A stretch of DNA of 64,000 bases from Arabidopsis thaliana (GCF_000001735.4 NC_003075.7:1923001-1987000), one strand, 5' to 3'. Counted from the first letter of the stretch, positions 1 through 11,609 are shown. A program made the numbers and translations. Notes: generated by a model not told the origin, from the sequence alone.

Positions 1-2062
1 TACCTGGTATTCGAGTTGCTATGGGATGTCCCCGTGTGAACCACCTCTTGTTTGCTGATGACACCATGTTCTTCTGCCGCGTGGACCCCAAGAGCTGCTT
101 AAAACTCAAATCAATTCTCCACAAGTATGAACTGGCCTCAGGACAGAAAATTAACCAGGCTAAATATTCCATCACCTTCTCTGCCAAAACACCACCTGCT
201 GTTAGGGAAAGAGTCAAACAGATTCTGTTGATCCAAAAAGAAGGCGGACAGGGCAAGTACCTGGGTCTCCCTGAGTTGTTTGGCAGAAAGAAGAAAGACC
301 TGTTCACAGCCATAGTGGATCGTATTAAACAAAGAGCTCTCAGTTGGTCCTCAAGGTTTTTATCTTCTGCAGGAAAACTCACTATGCTCAAATCAGTCCT
401 CTCGACTATGCCTACTTACACAATGTCGTGTTTCCAACTCCCACTATCTCTGTGCAAGCGCATCCAGTCTACATTGACTCGCTTCTGGTGGGATTCAAAA
501 CCTGATCAAAGAAAAATGAGTTGGATCTCTTGGCAGAAAATGACATTATCTTTTAAAAGTGGAGGATTGGGGTTTAGAGATGTTCAAACCTTCAATAAAG
601 CTCTCCTTGCAAAGCTCTCTTGGCGACTGCTACAGAACCCTTCATGCCTGCTAGCTAAGCTCCTACTAGGGAAGTACTGCAAACACTCAACCCTTTTGGA
701 CTGTAAGGTTTCAAATTCAGCTTCCCATGGTTGGAGAAGCATCTGTCTAGGCAGAGATGTCCTCAGTTTACAGCTTGGACGTCTTATTGGCAATGGTCTA
801 ACCACACCTATTTGGCGAGCTCCTTGGCTGTCTCTTACCAAATCTTAAGCGCCTATGGGTCCTCCAACTGAAGCGTCTCATCTTTTAGTTGTCTCTGACC
901 TCTTAATCGCAGGGACCACAAACTGGAATAAAGAACTCATCCGTCAACTTTTGCCAGTTTATGAGAAGGATATCCTGCTCCTCAAACCAAGCCTTCTTGG
1001 TGCAGCAGATCGCTGGGCTTGGTTGCCTACAAGCTCTGGCCTTTATGCAGCTAATTCTGGGTATTTTGAAGCCCTCAAGGAGACTGCCTCCTTGGAAAAC
1101 CCTCCTAACCATGATTTAGTGAAAAATTTCAATTGGAGATCTAACATTTGGGGACTTCAAACTTCACCGAAAACTAAGCTTTACCTGTGGGTTCCAACCT
1201 TCTCCTTAGGCATATCTCTGACACGGCAAAGTGCCCACGATGTGAGCAAGCAGAATCGACTCTCCATCTGTTCTTTCACTGCTCCTTTGCACGCAGGATC
1301 TGGGATTTGGCTCCCTTCTCAATCAGACCCAATTTCGATGGAATCAGGTCATTTAAAGAGGGACTTGTCCTAGCGAATACCTTAATCTGCCTTCCACCCA
1401 CAGGCATCGGCTCTGGTCCTCTCTTCCCTTGGTTGTTGTGGACTATCTGGACTGCCAGTTGATCTTCAATAAACGCCAAGTTCTGGAAGAAGAAGCCATT
1501 CACATGGCTATCCTGAGGGCAAAGGAATGGCAAGAGGCCCAAACCCCCCAAGATCTTCACCGCCGGTCTCCCCCGGAACCCTCTGCATCACCGCCTTGTT
1601 ACCGGTGATCAGATCTGCTACACTGATGTTGCCTGGCTTCCTGACTGTAGAGCTGGTTTTGGCTGGATCTTCAAATCTGCCCAAGACTTTCAGCTGTTCG
1701 CAGGCAACTCTAGTGCATCTGACGTTGGCTCCCCGCTAATTGCCGAAACCCTTGTAACTCTCGCTGATGTTAGAGTTGCGTGTGAATCGGACATCAAAGC
1801 TATCTCTTTCGCTTCTGACTCTCAGATCATTGTCAAAGCTCTCAATCAGAAACTCCAAGTCAAGGAGCTTCACGGGATTCTCCATGATATCCTTTCTTTA
1901 TCTTCTTCTTTTGATGCATGTACCTTTACCTTTATCAATCGTGAGTTTAATCACCAAGCTGACGCTTTGGCGAAGAGAGCTCTCGTCTGTTGTATGGAAC
2001 CCTAAATTATGAAGTAAAGTCAGTTTATTTGCCCAAAAAAAAAAAAAACAAAAAAAAAAAAG
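1..2062 (+). mobile_element. LINE (non-LTR retrotransposon), 3' half
   Basis: This is the 3' part of an L1-like plant LINE that enters from the left edge. It holds the end of the reverse transcriptase, a zinc-binding connection region and an RNase H-like tail. It closes in an A-rich tail at about 2034-2062, as expected for target-primed reverse transcription. The 5' end lies outside the window, so full length and target duplication cannot be judged. The coding part is broken in several frames. Confidence 0.9.
3..2005 (+). pseudogene. LINE ORF2 fragment: reverse transcriptase, zf-RVT, RNase H (decayed)
   Basis: The first segment (21-848) is the C-terminal reverse transcriptase. It shows the catalytic FADD motif in HLLFADDTMFF, then the GKYLGLP and LSWSSRFLSSAGKLTMLKSV blocks typical of plant LINEs. 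After a stop near 848, the zinc-binding connection domain continues in two frames at about 855-1460, with KCPRCEQAESTLHLFFHCSF at 1230-1300. An RNase H-like domain follows at about 1610-2005, with YTDVAW, ASDSQ and ADALAKRAL. In the living family this protein nicks the target and copies the element RNA. Stops and frame changes at about 848, 1200-1300 and 1740 show that it is dead. Confidence 0.88.
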
Positions 2063-2149
2063 TGTTTTTTTATTAAAACAGTTTGTTTTTCTAAATAACA
2101 GGCCTAGGCCTAATTAGTAACAGAAACAGTGTTTAACATTACTGTAACT

Positions 2150-3810
2150 TTTTCAACGGTTGATATTCTCTTTTCAAAACGGTTGTAAATCATTTTAAAA
2201 ACAGTTGTAAATCTTTTCATAATAACAGCTATTGCAGCTTTTTTAACACTTTTAAAACGCTTTTAAAACAGCTTATAAATCGTTTATAAATCTCTTTTAA
2301 AAACGGTTGTAAATCATTTTAAAAACGATTGTAAATTTTTTTCATAATAACCGCTACTGCAGCTTTTTCAACACTTTTAAAATCCTTATAAAGCAGCTTG
2401 TAAATCGTTTAAAAACCCTGTTTAAAAGCATGTTTAAAGTCCTTTTCCATTCAAATCAAAGCACCTGTTAACCCAAACAACCATTATACAGTAATTTTGT
2501 AAAACAGGAGTTGAACTAAATAAACTTCATAAATCATGTTCCATACATATGTTCATAAAATATTCAAATGACAAAGTTTTATGAAATAAGAAACAAAAGC
2601 TGATAAATCTATCTTATACTCCACTACTTTTTGATTAGAAGTCTGCTACTTCTACAAAGTGACTGACCCTAATTCGGTGAAGATGTCAGCAGCCAATTTA
2701 TTCCTAACGTTTTGAATTATGTTCCCTTCAAGGTTTGAATGGCTGGTATACATTGAGTAGCATTCCATAAACTTCAGCATATAGATACCGGACTCTTCAT
2801 TTCTAGGAGCCTACAACCAAAAACCAAAAGAATTACTTAAGCAAAGAAGTTATAGAAGTCAGGACTTACGGAATATTCATTTCTAAGACTATGATATATT
2901 TAAAGAAGTTACCTGAGGAAAAGTGGTCAGGACTTTGATGCTAAATGGAGAGACATCCATGTTTTCTTTTTTGAGGATGTTCCGAACAATGTATGGCATA
3001 ACTATAGAGTAGGCATCAACATATTTTTTCTTGACTTCTTCTGTTAAATAAGAAGCTGCACATTCCCATATACAAACTGTCTTCTGTTCCAAGTGGATGA
3101 GCAAGGCAACCCAGCATTTTCCTTTGATACAGAAAGGAGCCAATATGCACTTGGTTTCTTCCTCTATTATCAGTTTACTGATTTCTTCAGACTGAAATCC
3201 CTCTTTGTTATCCAAAAACTCCATGTCTGACTCATCAATCACATTTAAGAAAGACGATCCAACAAATACAACTGATTTGTTTTTGAATAATTCTGGATTG
3301 CTTTCCTTCCTCGTTTTCATCAACTCCAAAGCTGCATCAACATGCTAAACACAACAAAAATAAAAATTATCATATTAGAAAACCCCTTTAAAAACGATTG
3401 TAAAAAATGCAAACCCTTTTTAAAATACCTTGTAAATCATTCTACGCCACATACTTATGCTTTTTAACGATTGTAAATCAAGTTAAACACTTTTAAAAGC
3501 TTTTAAAATCCCTTGTAAATCATTCTATGCCATAAAGTTCTGCTTCTAAAACGATTGTTAATCAATTAAACCCTTTTAATAGCTTTTAAAATCCCTTGTA
3601 AATCAATCCTTACCACTTTCTAATCCGTTAAAAACGATTGCAAGTCATGTAAATCCTTTTTAAAATACCTTGTAAATCATTCTTTACCACTTTCTAATCT
3701 TTAAAAATTGTTTATAAACCATGTAACCCTTTTTAAAATCCCTTTGTAAATAACTTAATGATGCTTTAAAAACTATATGTAATTCATGGGTTACCAATTT
3801 TACAAGGATT
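2150..3810. repeat. Short-motif array downstream of and inside the DUF1985 gene
   Basis: Two dense blocks (about 2150-2450 and 3380-3800) repeat variants of AAAACGATTGTAAATCA and TTTTAAAATCCCTTGTAAAT, separated by short variable spacers. The first block lies 3' of the DUF1985 gene and the second fills its last large intron. The same motif recurs singly or in pairs in the small introns near 4250, 4400, 4990 and 5100-5150. It is not a clean tandem satellite, because the spacers differ while the core TTGTAAATC is kept. Confidence 0.85.
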
Positions 3811-6800
3811 TTTAGACATACCGTTGCTGTTATTGCTTTCCCTGGCGTCTCTAGGGTTGTAAACCACTTTGTATCTACAATATTTCCCGCGATTGATAGT
3901 GGCCTACAACAACAAAACAGTCAACAATGATGCTTCTTCCATTATTAAAAAAAACTCACTATCTTACTAACAAAACTCACTTGTTTTTCCTTGACTTCTT
4001 CCATTCAGCCAATTTCTCAAGTCTTGTGGCATCAACTTTCGCAAATGGATGCAAAATTGGATGCTTCTTCTTCTCAGCTGTGAAAGGTGCTTGGGTATGA
4101 ATGGAAGGAACCGTACCCCGCTTACTGTTTCTTTGCGGAGCGGGCTGAAAATCATCATTGTCGCCATCATTATCAGCGTTATCACCATCATTGCCAATAA
4201 TTTTCCTTTTCTTACTCTGTGCCTATCAAAAAGAATAAAAAAAACAGATGTTTAAAATACCTTGTAAACAAAATTTTCAAAATCATAATAAATTAGATAC
4301 TAACCTCTTTCCTTGTTTGAACATCAACATCAGCACTATCAACTTGTTTCTGCCTCTTTCTCGGCACCTAGAATAGTAAAAAACACCAATTAAAAATACT
4401 TTTAAAATCCCTTGTAAATATCATAACAAGACAATTGACAAATTTTAAAAACAGTACTGTTGCAAATACTAACCTGTTTTCTTGTTTTAAGATTATCCTC
4501 AGCATGAACACTTGGTTTAACTCTCTTGTTCTGAAGTTGCATGAAAGATAAATTTTTAAAGATTTGAAAAAAATATTATAAACACTTGGTTAGATAATAC
4601 AAATTTTTTTAAATGCTAACCTCATTTCTTCCTCTGCTAACTCTCTTCTTATCCTTTTGAACATCCAGACTTTCTTCAAACAAAATATTGAAATTTGGTG
4701 TAGAGGATCGTGGAGTAGGAGACTTATCCTTGAAAAGATAACAGAATGTAAAATTATAAAAAGGATACTAATCATTTTTGTAAGACTTTTAGAGATATAA
4801 GATTACTGTACTTTTGATGATTCTTCAGCTACTTCATCACCAACATAACGTTGGGTGTTTTCATCATCACCCAGATAGCTCCCATACTGTGTGTTTGGCT
4901 CTCGGATTGAATCTTCAAATGATTCATTGTCATTCTGCAACAAAATAAAAACAATAAGTCAATCATTAATATAATTAGTAGACCTTTAAAATAGCTTGTA
5001 AAGATTTTCAATTACCTTTGCTTTTCTTTCTAGTCCTCCTTCTTCTTCAGCCTGCGAAAAAAAGAGTACACTGTAAAGGTTTACTACGTATTTAACCTTT
5101 AAAATACATTGTAAAACCTTTCCTTTCAAATAGCTTTTAAAGAAACATTTACAATTACCTCTGGTTGTCTTTCTAGTCCTTCATCTTCTTGTTTTCTTTC
5201 TTCATCTTCTTCAGATCTCTGATTATTCTTTTCCTCCATTCTAATGTCCAAAATCCTCTCAATCAGCTCGACTCTCTTGTTAAGATCTTCAAGGATTGTC
5301 AAAATCCTGTCAAGTTTCTCGCTATCAGATATTTTGTTATTGATTTTGTTTTGACCTACTTCTTCAAGGGCAGCACAAACATCAACGCATCTTGTATTCC
5401 ATTCAGTTTTCTTCAATCTGTAGCCCATATTAACAAGTCCCAAAATATGTTGGAATTCTGTGTCGTCTGTGTGGAATCAGGAACTAAAGACTTGAATTCT
5501 TCTGGGTTTCCAATAATTGTATTCACCTCCATCTGCGAAGATACAATAACATTACAAATCTTGAGAAAGCAAAACTTCAAATCTCAAAACCATTTTAAGA
5601 ATTTTGTAAATAGACAAAAGCTTACCTCAGAAACATCATTTACAAGGTTTACGACCTTGAAAAACTCTGGAGTAGTAGTGCTTTTCCACTTCAATATCAA
5701 TGGATATTCAGATTGGAATTCCTTATCTCTAACTCCATATGCTGCACCAAATGCTGGAACTGCGCTCAACACCCATCTTGTTAGCGCGAGTCCAAATCCT
5801 CTCAAATCATATTTCTCTTTTGCCCAAGTTTTCTCGTCCATTCTCAGAATTGAATTTGATAGAACACTGAATGCTTCTTTACCCAACGGTTGGGCTGTGT
5901 ACATCTCAAAATCAGAAGCATGCTGCAATCTTGGCAAACGTATCTTCTCTTTTCCATATGGTGTCAAAAGAATTCCTTCAGTCAACACTACTGCAGCAAG
6001 ACACAACTTTTCTTCATCTTCAACAGCAGGTTCACCTTCCTTAGGTTTTAAAAACAATCGATCTTCGAGATCACCAAGAGTATAGGATCCTTCACTAGCC
6101 CAAAAGTATGGTTCTTTTACAGGATCTTTCCCCTTTCGTCGAAGTTCCCTATGAACAGGTTCACATTGAATTCCTGTAAGAACAAAAGACAGTTTAGAGA
6201 CTATTATTACAGGTTTTATACTAAATACTTTAAAAACGATTGTAAATCATGTTTAACACTTTTAAAAGCTTTTAAAATCCCTTATAAATCATTCAATGTC
6301 ACTTACTTATGCTTTAAAAACGATTGTAAACCATGCAGACACTTTTAAAATCCCTTGTAAATCATTCTATGACACTTACTTATGCTTTAAAAACAATTGT
6401 AAATCATGTTTAACCCTTCTAAAAGCTTTTAAAATCCCTTGTAAATCATTCTATTCAACTTACTTATGCTTAAAAAACGATTGTAAATCATGTTTAACCC
6501 CTTAGAAAAGGTTTTAAAATCCCTTGTAAATCATTCTATTCAACTTACTTATGCTTAAAAAACGATTGTAAATCATGTTTAACCCTTAGAAAAGATTTTA
6601 AAATCCCTTGTAAATTATTCTATCCCACTTACTTATGTTTTAAAATCGATTGTAAACCATGCAAACACTTCTAAAATCCCTTGTAAATCGTTTTAAGACA
6701 CTTACTTATGCTTTTAAAATCCCATGTAAACGTGTTTAACACTTCTTTAAGCTTTTAAAATCCCTTGTAAATTATTCTATGTTAGTTACTTATGCCTAAA

Positions 6801-7402
6801 AACGGTTGTAAACCATGCATACCCTTTTTAAAATCCCTTGTAAATCATTATCTGCCACTAACTTATGCTTCTTAAATAATTGTTAATGAAGTAAACCCCT
6901 TTTAAAAGCTTTTAAAATCCCTTGTAAATTATCTATAACACTTACTTATGTTTTAAAAATGATTGTAAACTACGCAAACAGTTATGCAAATGCCTTGTAA
7001 ATCATTCTACGACAGTTAATTAAGCTTTAAAAACGATTGTAAAACTTTATTACCTGTTGTGAGATAGAACTCTCTCAAGGAGAAACAGATAGGTTGAGAA
7101 TCAACTCTAAACCAAAGAGTTGATCCTTTTGTTTTCACTCTCTGCTGCATGAGATAGTGAAAGATTTTCCCAGAAAATCTGATTCCCTTCTTAGCCTTCA
7201 TTTTTGGTCCCAATTCAACTAGAAGACCAAGAAACGAACTTCTAATCTTCTGAAATAAACACTCGCCTAAAGCTTCCTCTACTTTACTAACTAAATTCCA
7301 ATCCAAGTATTGTTGAACGGTTCCCAGTGCAATAGATTCCTCACCTTCTCTGTAGATCTGTTCAGGCAATGTAAGGATTTCACTCTCTGAATCCATCTGC
7401 AA
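2652..7402 (-). pseudogene. DUF1985/Ulp1-like protein of a MULE (VANC-like), multi-exon
   Basis: Exon 1 (7402 to about 7054) and exon 2 (about 6176-5626) join at clear splice sites. They give a complete DUF1985 domain, seen as TLWFRVDSQPICFSLREFYL and then EEKLCLAAVVLTEGILL. Exon 3 (about 5532-5159) encodes an acidic coiled coil (EKLDRILTILEDLNKRVELI). Several tiny exons follow, then an Ulp1 C48-like domain split between about 3329-2911 and 2810-2652. The positions expected for the protease triad are changed: HW is CW, the Asp region reads IWECAAS, and DCG is ESG. It is therefore probably not a protease. Exon 3 shifts frame near 5446, so I call a pseudogene. DUF1985 proteins are carried by VANDAL/MULE transposons, and some act as DNA-binding anti-silencing factors. 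That role is inferred here. Confidence 0.72.
6195..7050. repeat. Intronic tandem array, unit about 75-90 bp, with TTGTAAATC core
   Basis: The first intron of the DUF1985 gene (about 7053-6177) consists almost wholly of some ten imperfect units. Each reads roughly CTTTTAAAATCCCTTGTAAA, then TCATTCTATG, then CACTTACTTATGC, then AAAAACGATTGTAAA. Every unit therefore carries two TGTAAAT cores about 40 bp apart. The short open frames reading through it are repeat translations and not genes. Confidence 0.9.
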
Positions 7403-7554
7403 AACATGTTATGAAACATCGTCAGATCTACTATAAAATCGACTATAAAATCGATTATAAAAACGGTTACCGTCGGATCTATCGATATCTCTGGGGATTG
7501 TTTGCGTCGTAGAGAAATGATCTGAATCCGTCAGCGAAGAACAGATTTATCGGA

Positions 7555-7746
7555 GAGGAAATTCGTCAGCGATTTTGGGGTTTCTCGGAGAGAAAATTTG
7601 TCGGCGATTTTGAGTGAAATCGGAGAGGAAATTCGTTGGCGATTTTGAGTGAAATCGGAGAGGAAATTCGTCGGCAATTTTGAGTGAAATCGGAGAGGAA
7701 ATTCGCCGGCGATTTTGAGTGAAATCGGATAGGAAAATTCGTTGGC
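7555..7746. repeat. 35-bp minisatellite, about 5.5 copies, 5' of the DUF1985 gene
   Basis: Copies begin at 7555, 7590, 7625, 7660, 7695 and 7730, with the unit starting GAGGAAATTCGTCGGCGATT. Since 35 is not a multiple of three, the frames rotate, and the peptide repeats seen here (for example SPISLKIA) are by-products. The array lies about 150-340 bp upstream of the DUF1985 start codon, so it sits in that gene's promoter or leader. The copies are nearly identical, which implies recent expansion. Confidence 0.93.
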
Positions 7747-7789
7747 CAAAACGAAGAAGTTTGTGCCAAAACGAATTGTATTGTGAAAC

Positions 7790-7930
7790 GAATGTGAAAC
7801 CTAATCATTCAGTAAGGGTAAGACAGTCATTTGCCATATTAGAAAGGGTAGTTTTAAAAATGGCCTTCAGGAAAGGACATTTTTACAAAAGGTTATTAGA
7901 ATAAGGGCAGTTTTGCAAATCTCCCAATTA
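7790..7930. other. Candidate MULE terminal region
   Basis: The stretch has alternating phrases such as AAGGGTAAGACAGTCATTTG, GGCATTTTTGTAATT and GGGCAGTTTTGCAAATC. This style is common at the ends of Arabidopsis Mutator-like elements. It would mark the right edge of the element carrying the DUF1985 gene. I did not find a matching inverted copy near 2063-2150, so the element may be a non-TIR MULE or this assignment may be wrong. Confidence 0.35.
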
Positions 7931-8700
7931 AATATTAAAGTATTTTGAATCAATGGCATTTTTGTAATTAATCTAAACCGGAAGGATATTTTTTGGTTTA
8001 TATTTTATTTCTCTTTCCTATTTACGTAAATAACATATTTTTATGTATAAATTCTTAATATTCTGTTTATCCATGTATATATTTTTAACTCACCCTATAG
8101 TTTTCTAAGTAATTTAAGTATTTTGGTTACATTTGGTTATATTTTGGTAAAATATAACTAATATATTTTTGGATAAACTAATCAGGCATCTCGGTTAGAT
8201 TTAGGTATAGATGAGTAAAAAACTCGAACTCGACCTGAACCCAAAAATATTTTGAGTATTTTTGATTATTTTTCAATTCTTACTAAAATAACTAAATCGA
8301 TCCAAACTCAAACCAAAACCGAACCAAAATTTTAGAATACATGAATGGTTTTTAACTTCATACCTAAATAGATCCGATACTCAAAAAAAAAAAGAACCGA
8401 ACAGATATGAGTACCCGAATATCTACACCTGCCCAGTATTATTATTATTATTTTTTTTGAACAAACACCGGTACTATTATTTTACCAGCTAATTTTTCTC
8501 CCTTTAAGAACGTTTTGGACCTATTGGTCTATTGGATACAAAACTATTGTATTCATTTTAAATTTTTAATGGGTCTTCTTTGTTAATAAAGGCCCATTAA
8601 ATATACTATCCAGGCCCATTTAGTCCAACTACTTATTACACTGTTGATTAATCGCCGTTTAGATATTTTGCATTGGAGAGAATCTTCACCGTTCAGAAAA
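7931..8700. other. Intergenic spacer with ACCGAA-type repeat debris
   Basis: No gene is visible. From about 8215 to 8440 the sequence is rich in runs such as CAAACCAAAACCGAACC and ends near an ATT microsatellite (about 8440-8458). The same ACCGAA-rich style recurs at 17080-17215, 20290-20450 and 33410-33560, which suggests fragments of one dispersed repeat family. Confidence 0.5.
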
Positions 8701-8972
8701 CTGAAGATCGAAGATCACCAAAACCGGCCAAAAAGTATAGTACACGTCCGAAGATTCTAGATCCATCATGCCATTTGCATTGCATGGCCTAACTCTCGTA
8801 GAAAACCCAAACAAATTCTCCCCCACACAAATAATGGGACAAAAACCAAATTAAACCAAATTGTTTCCCTATTGAAGAAAATAAAATCTTCCACAAATTT
8901 TATGAATTTTTCATAAAGTCGGCAACTTCACACGAGTCCAGGTCGATTCTTAAAACAATGATCTTTAACCAT

Positions 8973-9120
8973 CCACGTGTCAAAATCCCACCTTAGCTTA
9001 CCTCATTTGTTCTATTCCAAATACCTATTCTATCCCTTGGATCTTGACTTATATGTTCATAAGAAAGTGTACCAGATAAGGGTATATACGTCATTTACAG
9101 TCCAGCTCAACGGTTATAAA
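8973..9120 (+). promoter_or_regulatory. FIB1a promoter: ABRE/G-box and TATA box
   Basis: A CCACGTGTC element (8973-8981) contains the CACGTG G-box core with ABRE flanks, about 185 bp before the start codon. A TATA box (TTATAAA, 9114-9120) lies about 40 bp before the ATG. Fibrillin 1a genes are known to respond to abscisic acid and light stress, and an ABRE here fits that. Use of the site is inferred. Confidence 0.6.
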
Positions 9121-9160
9121 ATCCTAATTCGTGAGGTTTCTCTGAAGAACAAACACAAAA

Positions 9161-10546
9161 ATGGCGACGGTACCATTGTTCACCCAGTTTCCCTGCAAAA
9201 CCCTAAATCCAAGCTCATCAAACACTAAACACCAATCGAAATCTCCGATCCTACTACCGATTAACTCAATAAATCGGCGATCGGAGATTGGAGTCTCTGT
9301 TCATCGGCCAGATTTCAAAATCCGAGCGACGGACATCGACGACGAATGGGGTCAAGATGGAGTGGAGAGAGTATTTGCCTCATCTTCAACCGTATCGGTA
9401 GCAGATAAAGCAATCGAATCCGTGGAGGAGACGGAGAGGCTAAAGAGATCACTAGCGGATTCGTTGTACGGAACAGATCGAGGTTTAAGCGTATCGAGTG
9501 ATACGAGAGCTGAGATCAGCGAGCTCATCACACAGCTCGAGTCTAAGAACCCTACTCCAGCTCCTAACGAAGCTCTGTTTCTCCTCAACGGCAAATGGAT
9601 CCTCGCGTAAGTACTTTTAGTTCTGATACTCTCCTAGGCACGGCATGTAATATTAGTTTTGTCCCAAACATTACTCAAACCGGTGATCTCTAAGCTTCGT
9701 CTAGGATCTTTACCAATTAAGTTAATGATACTTTAAACTTACCGGTGGAAGTTTAATTTCCCGGTGAAAACTGTTTAGTTCCGTTATGAATGATTTGATT
9801 TTGATAGTGAAAAGCAAGTTGTGGTTACAAAGAAGATTTAATTATGAATTTGGATTATGATTCTGTGTGTAGTTATGAGCCTTCGTTTATTTTTAGCCGT
9901 TATTGTTATGAATCAAGAACTTAGTTTTTAAGTGTTTATCTCGTGAAGCTACACGTCGTTCGTGGGGTTGTTCCCATTGCTCTCACGAAGAATTGAACCG
10001 TTGGTTAAAGTGGATGAGATCTCACAAACCATTGATTCCGATAGCTTCACCGTTCAAAACTCTGTCCGGTTCGCTGGTCCGTTTTCCACAACGTCGTTTA
10101 GCACCAACGCTAAGTTTGAAATCCGAAGTCCTAAACGTGTCCAGGTAAATCAAGAATCATCCCCTAAAACCACAAATGGCAAATGCTAATGTTACATAAC
10201 CTAATTGTTTTTTTTGTTTTGTTTGTTGTAGATTAAGTTCGAGCAAGGTGTTATAGGGACTCCTCAGCTAACGGATTCGATTGAAATACCGGAATCCGTG
10301 GAGGTTCTTGGTCAGAAAATCGATCTCAATCCCATTAAAGGTTTACTTACATCAGTCCAAGACACTGCTTCTTCAGTGGCTAGAACCATTTCAAACCAAC
10401 CACCATTGAAGTTTTCTCTGCCTAGTGACAACACGCAGTCGTGGCTGCTCACAACTTATCTCGACAAGGACCTTCGGATCTCGAGAGGCGATGGTGGAAG
10501 CGTCTATGTGCTCATCAAAGAAGGAAGCTCTCTCTTAAACCCTTAA
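9161..10546 (+). CDS. FIB1a: Plastid lipid-associated protein / fibrillin 1a
   Basis: Three exons (9161-9606, 9949-10144, 10232-10546) have GT..AG borders and join in frame to 318 codons. Fibrillin coats plastoglobules, the lipid droplets attached to thylakoids, and helps protect photosystem II under light stress and abscisic acid signalling. The first 55 or so residues are rich in Ser and basic residues and look like a chloroplast transit peptide. The PAP/fibrillin lipocalin-like domain starts at [14 protein letters not shown] (exon 1-2 junction). It ends in the conserved [19 protein letters not shown] block before the stop. The sequence agrees with my memory of AT4G04020. The gene is intact and ends about 520 bp from the convergent OFP9 gene. 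Confidence 0.96.
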
Positions 10547-11066
10547 ATCATCATAACTCTCATCACATCCATAGTAACATATATACAAGTATAGACCCAT
10601 CTGTCTATGTTTACTAGTGTTGTAACTGTTATATAGCTTCTTTACCTGTTGGAGAGTTATAAACTTATAATGGATGTTACTCTTGGTATACTGTACTACA
10701 ATACATATACATAACTACATACTTGAACAGGCCAGTTATGGGTTTGCAACAGCAACACTTAGCATTGGTTCAAATTTGGTATACTAGGAGGGTTTGCATT
10801 CTGTATGGCATTCGGTTTTCCGGTTTAGTTTCAGTTCGAACTTTTGACTCGGATTGGATCAGGTTGTCAGCATTTTGGTCTGGTTTGAGTTTACAAAGGG
10901 GATACCAAATTGAAACCAAAATTTGTATCTAGTTCTGTAATTTTAATTTCAGTTATTTTTGGTTTATGAATGGTGGTAAATCTATTTATTACTTAGAAAA
11001 CCGGTTTGTTACAAACCAGGTATCTTACACAAACATTTGAAAGAAACAACTGATCTTTGTTCACTC
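10547..11066. other. Convergent intergenic spacer between FIB1a and OFP9
   Basis: This 520-bp stretch holds the 3' ends of two tail-to-tail genes. AT-rich sequence with AATAAA-like contexts follows the FIB1a stop. A GTTTGGTTTTAGTTTC-style segment (about 10790-10940) resembles the reverse complement of the ACCGAA-rich repeats elsewhere in the window. No gene is visible. Confidence 0.5.
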
Positions 11067-11609
11067 TTAGCTACGAAACAAATCAGCACAAACCTCGTAA
11101 AAGATCTCGAGAATGGCAGACCGATATTCGCGAGGATTCATCGATAGATAGTACTCCAAGAGGCTTCTAAGTTCATCTGCTTCTTTGATCTTGTTTGCTA
11201 CAATCATCTCAACCATAGAGTCTCTAAAATCCTTTCTTGGATCAAAAGAACATTTCTCCATCGCCATCATGACAATGAACTTAGTGCTACTGATACTACC
11301 CTCACTTCTTCTTCTTCTTCTTCTCATCTTTTGTTGTCTTATCTTCTCTTGATGTGTGGCTTCTTGTGTCTCTCTGATCATCTGCTCTAGCTTCTCCTGA
11401 ACCATGTAGTGTGCTAGACTAGAGAGCGAACCGTGATGGTCTGAAAATCTTGAACTCTTGTCTGCTTCCACCGAGGAAGAAGAAGAAATGCTGAGTCTTG
11501 CTTTGTTGCTGCAACACAAAGCTCTGCAGACTCTTGCTTCTTTTGTTTGGTGTTGTGATTGTTTGTTATGCTTCTCTGCTTTTTCTTCTGCTCTGTTTAT
11601 GAGTTTCAT
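11067..11609 (-). CDS. OFP9: OVATE family protein, OFP9-like transcription repressor
   Basis: A single exon of 180 codons, as is typical of OFPs. Residues 1-60 are Ser-rich and Lys-rich with an [10 protein letters not shown] block. A Glu/Gln-rich helix and a run of seven Arg around residues 96-101 form a likely nuclear signal; the Arg run comes from a CTT triplet tract on the plus strand. The OVATE domain occupies about residues 111-178: [20 protein letters not shown], then [21 protein letters not shown], then the [16 protein letters not shown] core. OFPs repress transcription and partner with TALE homeodomain proteins. Gene order after FIB1a agrees with AT4G04030. It is intact. Confidence 0.93.
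   Translation of the reverse strand: MKLINRAEEKAEKHNKQSQHQTKEARVCRALCCSNKARLSISSSSSVEADKSSRFSDHHGSLSSLAHYMVQEKLEQMIRETQEATHQEKIRQQKMRRRRRRSEGSISSTKFIVMMAMEKCSFDPRKDFRDSMVEMIVANKIKEADELRSLLEYYLSMNPREYRSAILEIFYEVCADLFRS

Noticed and set aside
2033..2062. A-rich tract as a simple microsatellite
   Set aside because: It directly follows LINE RNase H coding sequence and its 3' UTR, so it is better read as the element's poly(A) tail.
5189..6085. A 298-codon frame on the plus strand
   Set aside because: It lies antisense over exons 2-3 of the DUF1985 gene. The sense strand has a recognisable domain and splice sites, this one none.
6151..6505. Open frames rich in FKIPCKSFY repeats on the plus strand
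   Set aside because: They read through the intronic TTGTAAATC array opposite to the DUF1985 gene and are by-products of the repeat.
7531..7808. Two open frames with SPISLKIA-like peptide repeats
   Set aside because: They are translations of the 35-bp minisatellite in rotating frames, with no start context or domain.
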